Assembly (NCBI GenBank): GCA_014193395.1
Contig: BJHT01000016.1
Coordinates: 1 to 48,620, forward strand
DNA length: 48,620 nt
From: Verrucomicrobiota bacterium
GTDB taxonomy: Bacteria > Verrucomicrobiota > Verrucomicrobiia > Limisphaerales > BJHT01
Direction: 5' to 3'
The notes beneath the pieces were generated by a model that was not told where the DNA came from, did not search any database, and saw only the letters and a list, made by a program, of their open reading frames with translations. A program made the translations under genes and the position numbers. Of the stretch, positions 25,848-33,303 are shown in pieces; the first letter of the stretch is position 1, and the number at the start of each line of letters is the position of its first letter.

Positions 25848-28800
25848 TCAGGGCGCGGCGGCGGCGATGCGGGCGCGGAGGTCGGTGGCGAGTTTGCGTT
25901 CTTCGGGAAGGAGCGAGGAGTCCGGCACGAGCTCGAGGTAGCCCTTGGCTTTGCCGAGCTGGCCGTCGCCGGCGAGGAGTAGGGCGGAGTAGAAGGCGAG
26001 CAGGGGCTTGGCGAGTTCTTTCTCACCTGCGCGGTTCAGCGCGCGGAGACCTTCGATGGTGCGGCCCTGGCGGTGCAGGGCGTAGGCGTAGGCGCAGGCG
26101 TAGGCGGGTTGGAGATGGTCGCGGGTGACGAGGTCGGTGGCGTGGCGCACGGGGTCGTCGAGGCGCGGGTCGAGCAGAAGTCCGAGTGAGGCGAGGAGGT
26201 ATTTCACGCCGGGATCGGTGGTGTCGGTTTGGTGGAGCGCTTGTGCCGCGGCGTAAAGGCGCGGGCTGTCGCCGTTCTGGAGCACGGCGGCGCGGGCTTT
26301 TTCCCACTGGCCGTCGCCGACGAGGAGGGCGGCGCGACAGGCGGTCACGCGCGCATCGGCGAGGGCGGCGGGGCTGGCGGCGTCGAGCAGGCGCAGGGCG
26401 TCGGCGGCTTTGCGCTGGCGATGCAGGGCGAAGGCGTAGGCGCTGAGGGCAGCTGGATCGGCGGGGGCGCGTTCGTAGGCTTGCTGCAGCTGGCGGAAAT
26501 TACCGGCGAAGGTTTCGGCGCTGGCGACGAGGGCGCGTTCTTCGGTGAGCAACAGGTCGAGGCGGATTTGGGTGAAGAAGCCGGCGGCTTTTTCGAGCTG
26601 GCCGATGGCGGTCAGGAGCACGCCGTAGAATGGGGCCACGGCGGGCGCACGGAGTTGCGGCTCGGGGAGTTTGGCGAGGAGATTGAGGCCGTCGGCAGAT
26701 TTTCCCTGACGATGCAGCGCGAAGGCGAGCGTGGTGGCGTGGGCGGGATTGCCAGGGTCGTTGTCGAAGAGTTGTTGGGCGAGCAACTGGGCGTCGGTGA
26801 GTTTTGGGTCGAGGAGGAGGCCGAGCGTGGCGGCGACGAGTTTCACGGCGGGGTCGAGCGGATCGCGTTGAAAGAGCTGATCCGCAGCGGCGGCAAGCGC
26901 GGCGGTGCTGGAATTGCGCGCGAGGACGGTGCGGGCGGTTTCCCACTGGCCGGCGCTGGTGAGCAGGGCGGCGTAGCGCGCGGCGACAGCGGGCACGAGG
27001 CTCTGCGCGGGCGGGAGCTTGGCGAGCACGGCGAGGCCGTCGGTGGTTTTGCGCTGGCGATGGAGGGCGTAGGCGTAGTTGGCGGCGTTGACGGGATTGC
27101 TGGGATCGCGGGCGTAGAGGTCTTCAAAGGTGCGGAATTCATTCACCTGGGTGAGGGCGCTGTTCACCATCTGCAATTCTTCGGGCAGCAGTTTCGCCGT
27201 GGCCGCGAGGGTGAGGTACGGCTTGGCTTTTTCGAACTGGCCGTCGGCGGCGAGGATGGTGCCGTAATAGGCGGCGATGGAAGGTTTGCTGAGCTCGGAT
27301 TCACCCAGCTTCCCGAGGACGGCCAGCGCGGCGGCGTTCTTGTTCTGGCGGTGGAGCGAGAAGGCGTAGGTGGAAGCGAAGGACGCGTTGGTGGGGCTGT
27401 GGTCGTAGATTTCCTGGCCGAGCCGGTAGGTGAGACTCGGCTTCAGATTCAGCAGGAGATTGACCACGGCGAGGTTGTTTTTGGTGAGCACATCGGCGGG
27501 GTTTAGTTCCAACATGCGTTCGAGGGTGCGTTGCATCCCGGGGGTGTTGGTGCTGCGGCTGTAGAAATTGTAGAGCACCGTGAGGGCGGGCTGTGCGCCG
27601 GCGGTGCCGTTGGCGATCACCCACCAGGTCTCTTCGGACTCGCGCCGCCAGCCCCATTGGATCGCAAGATTGGCCAGCATTTCCAAGCGGTCGGGGCGCG
27701 TGCGTGCGCGGGCGACGGCGTCCTGCCACAGGGCCTTGACGCGGGGATTCAGCTGGAGCTGCTGGATCTCATGGAGCGCGCGGGCTTGATAGGCGGGGCG
27801 AAGAAAATCGAGCTCCTCCCATTTGGCGGTGGTCGCCAGGGTCTCGAGGGCGGGCCAGTCTTTGACGGCGATGAAAGCGTCGGCGAGCGCGACGCCGACG
27901 GGCGCGGGGGCGGTGCGGTCGGCCGGGAGCTTTGTGGCCCACGCGATGGCCTGGGCGGCGAGTTGGTTGCCGTTCAGCCACTGGATCATGGCGGCGAGCG
28001 AAGTGGTGTTTTCGAGGGATTTTTCCTGCAGGCGGGCGAGCAGCGCGGGGAAGCCCGGAGGGTCGGTCAGGCGCGTCACGCTGAGGCAGAGCAGCAGGTC
28101 GGAAAACTCCGCGGCCGGATGCGCCTGCAACTGCGCGGCGAAGGCGCGAGCGCGGTCCAGTTGCTGGCGGCGCAGGGCGTCGGTGAGGAGGACGTTCAGC
28201 GCGGGAACCTGCTGGGTGCCGCCGGCGCGCATGCGGTCGAGCGTGGCGTAGGCTTGCTGAACTTGGTTGGACTGCGTGGCGAACAACTGCGCCTTGGCGA
28301 GGTTCAGTTGGAGCGATTCATTTTGCGGTGCGGCGGCCAGGGCGGCGGCCCAGTGCGCGCCGGCTTCGTCGAAGCGACCGTCGGCGAAGCTAAGCACGCC
28401 CGCGATTTCGTGGAATTGCAGCGAGTGACGCGCCTCGGGTGGGAAGCGCTCGGCGGCGGTGCGGGCGGCGGCGAGGTCTTGGAAGCGGATCGCGGTGTAG
28501 GCCCAGCGCTGGAGGTTCTCGACGCGGCCGGGTTCGAGCATCGCCACGCGCGAGCGCCAGAGGACCGCGTCGCGCGCGCCGAGCATCTCGGCAATTTCGG
28601 CCATCACCCGCGTGGCGGGGACGTTGAGTTCATTGAGCTGGAGGGCGCGCCGGGCGGCGATGATGGCGTCGGGATATTTCTTTTCCTTCAGGAGCGCCTC
28701 GGCCTGCGCGACGACCTTGGTCTCGCGCCAATTGCGATACAGCGCGCGGACCTTCCACTTGTACATCCCGACCCCCAGGCCGAGGATTACGACCACCACG

Positions 28801-28904
28801 ATCGTGCGAAAAGTCCAATACGACCACAGCGACGGCTTCGGCGGCATGACGGCCTGTGCGGGAATCGGGGCCGGACCGCGACCGGGTATGGGGGCTTCGG
28901 GCAT
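25848..28904 (-). CDS. Large membrane-anchored TPR-like repeat protein
   Basis: 1018 residues from ATG 28904; a TTG 15 bp upstream is the only earlier start. A Pro-rich cytoplasmic head (1-30) precedes one membrane span (~32-50), then an all-helical Ala/Leu-rich body. TPR-like helices begin at once (AEALLKEKKYPDAIIAARRA). The C-terminal two-thirds contains five copies of a signature helix close to YAYALHRQxKxxDGLxxL, encoded near 27347, 27057, 26712, 26422 and 26072. They are spaced alternately ~290 and ~345 nt, a two-step super-repeat of ~212 residues. The longer steps carry an LLLDPKL-type helix. No catalytic motif is seen; it is probably a protein-interaction scaffold facing the periplasm. 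It could resemble exopolysaccharide-export TPR proteins, but I cannot show this. Confidence 0.8.
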   Translation of the reverse strand: MPEAPIPGRGPAPIPAQAVMPPKPSLWSYWTFRTIVVVVILGLGVGMYKWKVRALYRNWRETKVVAQAEALLKEKKYPDAIIAARRALQLNELNVPATRVMAEIAEMLGARDAVLWRSRVAMLEPGRVENLQRWAYTAIRFQDLAAARTAAERFPPEARHSLQFHEIAGVLSFADGRFDEAGAHWAAALAAAPQNESLQLNLAKAQLFATQSNQVQQAYATLDRMRAGGTQQVPALNVLLTDALRRQQLDRARAFAAQLQAHPAAEFSDLLLCLSVTRLTDPPGFPALLARLQEKSLENTTSLAAMIQWLNGNQLAAQAIAWATKLPADRTAPAPVGVALADAFIAVKDWPALETLATTAKWEELDFLRPAYQARALHEIQQLQLNPRVKALWQDAVARARTRPDRLEMLANLAIQWGWRRESEETWWVIANGTAGAQPALTVLYNFYSRSTNTPGMQRTLERMLELNPADVLTKNNLAVVNLLLNLKPSLTYRLGQEIYDHSPTNASFASTYAFSLHRQNKNAAALAVLGKLGESELSKPSIAAYYGTILAADGQFEKAKPYLTLAATAKLLPEELQMVNSALTQVNEFRTFEDLYARDPSNPVNAANYAYALHRQRKTTDGLAVLAKLPPAQSLVPAVAARYAALLTSAGQWETARTVLARNSSTAALAAAADQLFQRDPLDPAVKLVAATLGLLLDPKLTDAQLLAQQLFDNDPGNPAHATTLAFALHRQGKSADGLNLLAKLPEPQLRAPAVAPFYGVLLTAIGQLEKAAGFFTQIRLDLLLTEERALVASAETFAGNFRQLQQAYERAPADPAALSAYAFALHRQRKAADALRLLDAASPAALADARVTACRAALLVGDGQWEKARAAVLQNGDSPRLYAAAQALHQTDTTDPGVKYLLASLGLLLDPRLDDPVRHATDLVTRDHLQPAYACAYAYALHRQGRTIEGLRALNRAGEKELAKPLLAFYSALLLAGDGQLGKAKGYLELVPDSSLLPEERKLATDLRARIAAAAP

Positions 28905-29040
28905 AGCTAGGAAATCCAAGGACCGACGCTACGGAGCGGCGGACAAAAGGCAAGCGTGGCACGGGTGGGGCGCATCGCGCGCGTCGCCCCCGGAGCGCCC
29001 GACTTCAGTTCGGCGCGCCCCACCAATCCGCATCGAACGC

Positions 29041-29058
29041 GCCGATTTGGAAATCGGA
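29041..29058. repeat. TTGGAA-centred palindrome, single copy, in a gene-free 296-bp gap
   Basis: GCCGATTTGGAAATCGG is one more member of the palindromes found at 33155 and 36198. The rest of 28905-29200 shows no gene: it has GC-rich short inversions (GGGGCGC...GCGCCCC around 28970-29030) and the probable promoters of the two divergent genes. Confidence 0.65.
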
Positions 29059-29200
29059 GCTCCGCCCAATTGCTGCCGCGCTCGGTGGGCGGTGCACGGC
29101 TCCGTCCGCCCGCTGGCTGGCTTTGGCGAGAAGAATACTTGCTGCCCGTGTTTCGCCGTCGATAAGCTCGCCGCCGTATTCAGAAGCAATCGCCGCCATC

Positions 29201-29425
29201 ATGCCGGGCATCACCAACACTTTCAAAGCCGTCCATCGAGCCATCAAGGCCGCGGCCGGTGCGGTGAATCTCGGCGAGTATCAGGCGGCGGGAGCCCCGG
29301 TCCAGTGTCCGCATTGCCGGCACCGTGAGTTCAACCTGTCGCCCAACCTCGGCGGCGGCGTGAACCTCGCCTGCCGGAAACGCTACTTGGTCCTGTGGTT
29401 CGCCCAAAAGCCCAAAGCCTTGTGA
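29201..29425 (+). CDS. Small zinc-ribbon-like protein with one cysteine missing
   Basis: 74 residues from ATG 29201. The segment GEYQAAGAPVQCPHCRHREF followed by LACRKRYLVLWF matches small bacterial proteins with a two-CxxC zinc ribbon, where the second half normally reads CxxCGxxxWF. Here the second pair is CRKR, so only three zinc-binding cysteines remain. The frame is otherwise intact and lies 77 bp upstream of the cupin gene on the same strand. It may be a divergent functional protein or a decaying copy. Function unknown. Confidence 0.6.
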   Translation: MPGITNTFKAVHRAIKAAAGAVNLGEYQAAGAPVQCPHCRHREFNLSPNLGGGVNLACRKRYLVLWFAQKPKAL

Positions 29426-29502
29426 CTTGCGCATTCCCCCCAGCAGACCAATCACCCAATCCCGAACCAATCACTAATTACTAATCACTACCCCCAACAA
29501 CC

Positions 29503-30771
29503 ATGAACACCGTCTCCCAGCTCAAAACCACCAAAGGCAACACCTCCGCCAAAGTCTCCGCCGAACTCTCCCGCACCGGCGGCCTCCTGCGCCTCGCGCC
29601 CGCGTGGGTGCCGCGCTCCTTCCTCCAACCCGGCCTGCGCATCAAGCTCCACCCCGACGACACCTACGCCTACGGCCTGAATCGCGGCGGCATTGACGAA
29701 CGCTGGTTCGCCTCCACCACCGTCACCGCCAACGAAGGCCGCGCGGCCGACGAGGGCCTCAGCTACTGCGTCGTCGGCAAGGAACGCTTCACCCTCAAGC
29801 AGGCCGTGGACGATTGCGGCGCGACCGTCGTCGGCGGTTCGATCTGGAAGAAGTACGGCAAATGGCCGGTGTACTCGAAATTCTTCGACAACATGGGGCC
29901 GATTCCGCACCACATGCACCAGAGCGCCAAGCAGGCCAAGCTCGTCGGCCAGGAAGGCAAACCCGAGAGCTACTACTTCCCGCCGCAACACAACAACGTC
30001 GGGAACAACTTCCCCTACACCTTCATGGGCTTCGAACCCGGCACCACCAAGGCGCAGGTCCGCCGCTGCCTTGAGAACTGGAACAAAGGTGACAACGGCA
30101 TCCTCGATCTCTCCAAAGCCTACCGCCTGAAAGTCGGCTCCGGCTGGCTCATCGATCCCTGCATTCTCCACGCGCCCGGCAGCCTCTGCACCTACGAGCC
30201 GCAATGGGGCAGCGACGTTTTCGGCATGTACCAAAACCTCGTCGAAGGCCGCGAAGTCCCGTGGAGCCTGCTCGTGAAAGACATGCCCAAGAGCAAGCAC
30301 AAGGACCTCGACTTCATCGTGGACCAGCTCGACTGGGAGAAAAACGTGGACCCGAACTTCAAGGACAACCACTACCTCGAACCCGTCCCCGTCGCCGACA
30401 CCCGCAGCGAAGGCTTCGTCGATCGCTGGATCGTCTATGGCAAGGTCGATGGCGAACAACTCTTCACCGCCAAGGAACTCACCGTCGAACCCGGCGCGAA
30501 AGCCACGATCAAAGACACCGGCGCCTACGGCCTCATCTGCGTGCAAGGCGTGGGCAAGATCAACGGCCAGCCCCTTAACAGCCCGAAACTCATCCGCTTC
30601 CACGAACTCACCGAAGACGAATACTTCTGCACCGAAGACGGCGCGAAAAACGGCGTGACCTTCGAGAACACCAGCGAAACCGAACCGCTCGTCACGCTCC
30701 GCTACTTCGGTCCCGAGGTGAACCCCGACGCGCCGGCGATGGGGGCGTATCGGAAGAACAAGTTCAACTGA
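29503..30771 (+). CDS. Cupin protein, class I mannose-6-phosphate isomerase-like
   Basis: 422 residues. A probable metal site resembles the type I ManA layout: PHHMHQ (H137, H139), GKPESYYF (E155) and later GWLIDPCILHAPG (H223) followed by a QWGSDVFGMY segment like the ManA SDxxYR loop. A second cupin-like barrel lies at about 330-415 (GEQLFTAKELTVEPGAKATI). ManA interconverts mannose- and fructose-6-phosphate, but the N-terminal 100 residues and exact ligands differ, so the substrate may be another sugar. The leader contains two direct AATCACTA repeats (29468-29490). The last 108 bp of the gene are duplicated downstream at 31387. Confidence 0.65.
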   Translation: MNTVSQLKTTKGNTSAKVSAELSRTGGLLRLAPAWVPRSFLQPGLRIKLHPDDTYAYGLNRGGIDERWFASTTVTANEGRAADEGLSYCVVGKERFTLKQAVDDCGATVVGGSIWKKYGKWPVYSKFFDNMGPIPHHMHQSAKQAKLVGQEGKPESYYFPPQHNNVGNNFPYTFMGFEPGTTKAQVRRCLENWNKGDNGILDLSKAYRLKVGSGWLIDPCILHAPGSLCTYEPQWGSDVFGMYQNLVEGREVPWSLLVKDMPKSKHKDLDFIVDQLDWEKNVDPNFKDNHYLEPVPVADTRSEGFVDRWIVYGKVDGEQLFTAKELTVEPGAKATIKDTGAYGLICVQGVGKINGQPLNSPKLIRFHELTEDEYFCTEDGAKNGVTFENTSETEPLVTLRYFGPEVNPDAPAMGAYRKNKFN

Positions 30772-30796
30772 ACGCGGAATCCGGAACCATCCTGAC

Positions 30797-31390
30797 GTGG
30801 GGAAAAAGAGCAAAGCGTTGGCTGTGCTTGAACCGGTCGAGTCGCTGATTCGCGAGCTTCGCGGCGAGCGTGTCATTCTCGATGCTGATTTGGCGCGGGT
30901 TTACGGCGTGCCAACGAAACGGCTGAATGAGCAGGTCCGACGCAACGCAGAGCGATTCCCCCCGGACTTCATGTTCCGACTGACCGAGACGGAGGCGGAT
31001 TCTTTAAGGTCGCAATTTGCGACCTTAAAGAGCGGCCGTGGACAGCATCGGAAATACCTCCCGCACGCCTTCACCGAGCATGGCGCGATCATGGCGGCGA
31101 ACGTCCTGAACAGCCCGGAAGCGATGCAGATGAGCGTCTTCGTGGTGCGGGCGTTCCTGAAGATGCGCGCCGCGCTGACGGACACGCGTGCATTGGCAAA
31201 AAAACTCACTGACCTGGAGGGCGAGCTGAAAAAACGCCTCGACGTGCACGAAGTTGCCATCGTGGAAGTTCTCCAGCGCGTGATGGCCATCCTCGACCCG
31301 CCTCCGCAACCCGAGCCGCCGAAACGAGAAATGGGATTTCACGTGAAAGAAGCCGGCGAGGCGGGCACAGCAGAAAAAACCAAACGATGA
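30797..31390 (+). CDS. ORF6N domain protein
   Basis: 197 residues from GTG 30797. The N-terminal ORF6N domain (about 15-100) is clear: VESLIRELRGERVILDADLA, VYGVPTKRLNEQVRRNAERF, then FMFRLTETE and YLPHAFTEHGAIMAANVL. A charged helix (~125-165) resembles a coiled coil, and the tail is Pro/Lys-rich. ORF6N domains are DNA-binding modules of phage and mobile origin, but the gene is common on chromosomes and its cellular role is unclear. It sits between the cupin gene and a duplicated copy of that gene's 3' end, overlapping the copy by ATGA at 31387. A partial second ORF6N frame follows at 31780. This arrangement suggests cassette insertion. Confidence 0.9.
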   Translation: MGKKSKALAVLEPVESLIRELRGERVILDADLARVYGVPTKRLNEQVRRNAERFPPDFMFRLTETEADSLRSQFATLKSGRGQHRKYLPHAFTEHGAIMAANVLNSPEAMQMSVFVVRAFLKMRAALTDTRALAKKLTDLEGELKKRLDVHEVAIVEVLQRVMAILDPPPQPEPPKREMGFHVKEAGEAGTAEKTKR

Positions 31391-31494
31391 ACACCAGCGG
31401 GACCGAACCGCTCGTCACCCTCCGCTACTTCGGCCACGAGGTGAATCCGAATGCGCCGGCGATGGGCGCGTATCGGAAGAACAAGTTCAACTGA
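31387..31494 (+). repeat. Duplicated 3' end of the cupin gene
   Basis: About 107 bp are ~90% identical to the end of the cupin gene (30664-30771), including the stop codon. In frame it encodes 35 residues, MNTSGTEPLVTLRYFG to RKNKFN, 31 of 34 aligned residues matching the cupin C-terminus. Its ATG overlaps the ORF6N stop. Alone it cannot fold as a cupin. It marks the far end of an ORF6N-containing segment of ~720 bp, like the regenerated 3' ends seen when elements insert into gene ends. Confidence 0.85.
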
Positions 31495-31534
31495 CGATTT
31501 GGCTGGGGCGGTGCCGCCGCCCCGTCTGAACTTC

Positions 31535-31759
31535 ATGAATCCCTATTCCAATCTTCCGCCCGAACAGCACCGCGTGCAGCGGCTGGTTGACCAATGGAAC
31601 GCCGACGAGGCGCTCTGGCGGAAGTTGGAACTCCGCCGTCGCCTCCGTCGCGTCACACGCCGCAAACTTTCCGAAACCCAACATCGGGAACTGGACTTGC
31701 GCGATTTCGCCCGGGCCAAACCGCCGGTGGACTGCATTGGGGAACCACTTCCAGTCTGA
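31535..31759 (+). CDS. Small basic hypothetical protein
   Basis: 74 residues from ATG 31535, starting MNPYSNLPPEQHRVQRLVDQ, with a charged helical middle rich in Arg (KLELRRRLRRVTRRKL). No family recognised. It lies in the duplicated region between the cupin 3' copy and the ORF6N remnant, all on the same strand. A GGGGCGG/CCGCCCC hairpin (31505-31523) precedes it. It may be a real accessory gene or a fragment of a larger one. Confidence 0.5.
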   Translation: MNPYSNLPPEQHRVQRLVDQWNADEALWRKLELRRRLRRVTRRKLSETQHRELDLRDFARAKPPVDCIGEPLPV

Positions 31760-31779
31760 CACCTCCGCCGTCGAACACG

Positions 31780-31923
31780 ATGCCGTGGAGAACGGACCCA
31801 CGGTTGCAGGTGCGGGAAACGGTCGAGTCGCTGATCCGTGAAATTCGCGGCGAGCGAGTCATTTTGGACACCGACTTCGCGCGGGTTTATCGCGTGCCGT
31901 CGTCGCAGTTGGAGCGCGGGTGA
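31780..31923 (+). pseudogene. Truncated ORF6N gene remnant
   Basis: A 47-codon frame carries the beginning of an ORF6N domain (RETVESLIREIRGERVILDT, then DFARVYRVPSSQLERG) and stops at 31921-31923. It matches the N-terminal ~35 residues of the intact ORF6N protein at 30797 but lacks the rest. The truncation point is 20 bp from a dispersed repeat element (31943-32038), which may have replaced the 3' part. It is probably non-functional. Confidence 0.75.
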
Positions 31924-31942
31924 CTCCGTCCTCCGAGTGTGT

Positions 31943-32038
31943 TTGCAGGAGACGAGGTGAGGAGACTCTCACCTCCTTCTCTCCAAGCACACGACTTGCG
32001 CGGAAAAGGTTAGAGCCTTCTCACGTCGGCTCCTACAA
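31943..32038 (+). repeat. GTAGGAGACGACGTGAGGAG element, diverged full copy
   Basis: Same plan as 25709-25804: left arm TTGCAGGAGACGAGGTGAGG, loop with AAAAGGTTAGAG, right arm TCTCACGTCGGCTCCTACAA. It lies between the ORF6N remnant and the stop codon of the minus-strand esterase and could act as a bidirectional transcription barrier. Confidence 0.8.
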
Positions 32039-32047
32039 GAACGCGCG

Positions 32048-33049
32048 TCACCGCTTCGGCGCCTTGAGTTTCTCGATCAGATATTCTGCCACAGTCGCGT
32101 GTTTCACGTCGGGCGCGCCGGGATAGACGAGTTCGCAGGCGACATCGAATTTCCGGCATTGTTCCTGGAGCTTCACGCCGAAGTTGGAGGTGTGGGTCGG
32201 ATCCTTCTGCTCCTGTCCAAGCGCGGGCGGCGCGTTGTAGATCAGGTAAATCGGCGGGTCATCGGACGTGACGAGGGCGTAGGGGGAATACTCGGCGATC
32301 CACGGCAGGATGGTCTCGCGCTTGGCCAGGAATTCATCGAACGCCGCGAGCTTCTTCTCTTTGTCACCGGCGAATCCAAAGGCGTGGCCGCCGTATTTGC
32401 TGTTGGGCGTCCACGTCTTCATCTGCTGCGGATCGAGCGTGGTCTGCGCGCCCGTGACGGCGGCGCACCAGAGCCGCGTGGATTCGCGCGCGATGGGATC
32501 GGCGCTCTTCGGGTCGGCGAGATCGTCGTGAAAGGCGAGCCACAGGCTGGAGCACGCGCCCGCGCTGCCGCCGCTCGCGCCGATGCGGGCTTTGTCGAGA
32601 TTCCATTCGGCGGCCTTGCTGCGGACAAATTGCAAGGCGCGCGCGGCGTCGTGCAGCGGGGCTTTCACCGGCGGTTGCACGCCCGCGTCCCGCGCCTGGC
32701 TGGTGTAGCGATAGTTGATGGACACGACCGAGATGCCCGCGGCGAGATAGCTGGTCAGACTGCCCACGCGCGCCTTGTCGCCGGCCTGCCACCCACCGCC
32801 GTGAATGTAGAAAAGGAGTGGCGTGGGCGTGTCTGATTTGGCCCGGTAAAAGTCGAGCACCTGCCGCGGATGCGTGCCGTACGCCACGTCGGCCAGCGTG
32901 GGTTTCGCGGCGGCCGTGGTTTTGGCGGGCGCGGTCGGAGCGGCGGACGGAGCGGCAGCAGGCGTGGCTTTCGCGGGCGTTTCTGCGGCGAACGCGGGGT
33001 TGGCAAGAGCGGCCAGCAGGGTGACAAGAGCAGGGGTGGTGATTTGCAT
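32048..33049 (-). CDS. Secreted alpha/beta hydrolase (BD-FAE / HSL-like esterase)
   Basis: 333 residues from ATG 33049, which gives a signal peptide (MQITTPALVTLLAALANPAF-AA). An Ala/Pro/Lys-rich linker (about 23-50) follows. The esterase fold has the oxyanion motif HGGGW (83-87) and nucleophile elbow GGSAG (S162), as in the hormone-sensitive-lipase and BD-FAE families. Acid and histidine probably lie around DDPP and DVKHATV near the C-terminus. It likely removes acyl or feruloyl-type groups from plant or algal polymers in the periplasm. An upstream in-frame start at 33142 would mask the signal peptide. Confidence 0.85.
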   Translation of the reverse strand: MQITTPALVTLLAALANPAFAAETPAKATPAAAPSAAPTAPAKTTAAAKPTLADVAYGTHPRQVLDFYRAKSDTPTPLLFYIHGGGWQAGDKARVGSLTSYLAAGISVVSINYRYTSQARDAGVQPPVKAPLHDAARALQFVRSKAAEWNLDKARIGASGGSAGACSSLWLAFHDDLADPKSADPIARESTRLWCAAVTGAQTTLDPQQMKTWTPNSKYGGHAFGFAGDKEKKLAAFDEFLAKRETILPWIAEYSPYALVTSDDPPIYLIYNAPPALGQEQKDPTHTSNFGVKLQEQCRKFDVACELVYPGAPDVKHATVAEYLIEKLKAPKR

Positions 33050-33154
33050 GGGCGGCACGGTAGCGAGGGGAATCGGGCGGTGCAATGCCGTCGGCGGGCC
33101 GGAAGGGGCGAAGCGCCTCGCGACGACCCACGCGCCACCCACGTCGTCGCCCCT

Positions 33155-33201
33155 GCCGATTTGGAAATCGGCGACCCAGCAGATTTGGAAACCTGCGCTA
33201 C
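33155..33201 (+). repeat. TTGGAA-centred palindrome pair
   Basis: GCCGATTTGGAAATCGGC (33155-33172) and GCAGATTTGGAAACCTGC (33179-33196), joined by GACCCA and followed by GCTACC. It is the forward half of the arrangement at 36289-36336. It lies in the 254-bp gap between the divergent esterase and rapA genes. Confidence 0.8.
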
Positions 33202-33303
33202 CGGAGGCAGTGCGCGGTTGAGTCCGACTGCCGCCTGCTCTCTTCCTCCGGCTTCCGCCTTGGATAAACCCGCGCCGCTCGCCACTGTCGCGCGATTATT
33301 TCG

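Noticed and set aside
26229-28910. Long Gly/Glu-rich plus-strand frames opposite the TPR-like gene
   Set aside because: They mirror the repeat codons of the minus-strand gene; the minus strand has a membrane span and helical repeats typical of a real protein.
30797-31390. ORF6N gene as evidence of a resident prophage
   Set aside because: No integrase, capsid, portal, tail or lysis gene is nearby; only a single ORF6N cassette and a remnant are present.
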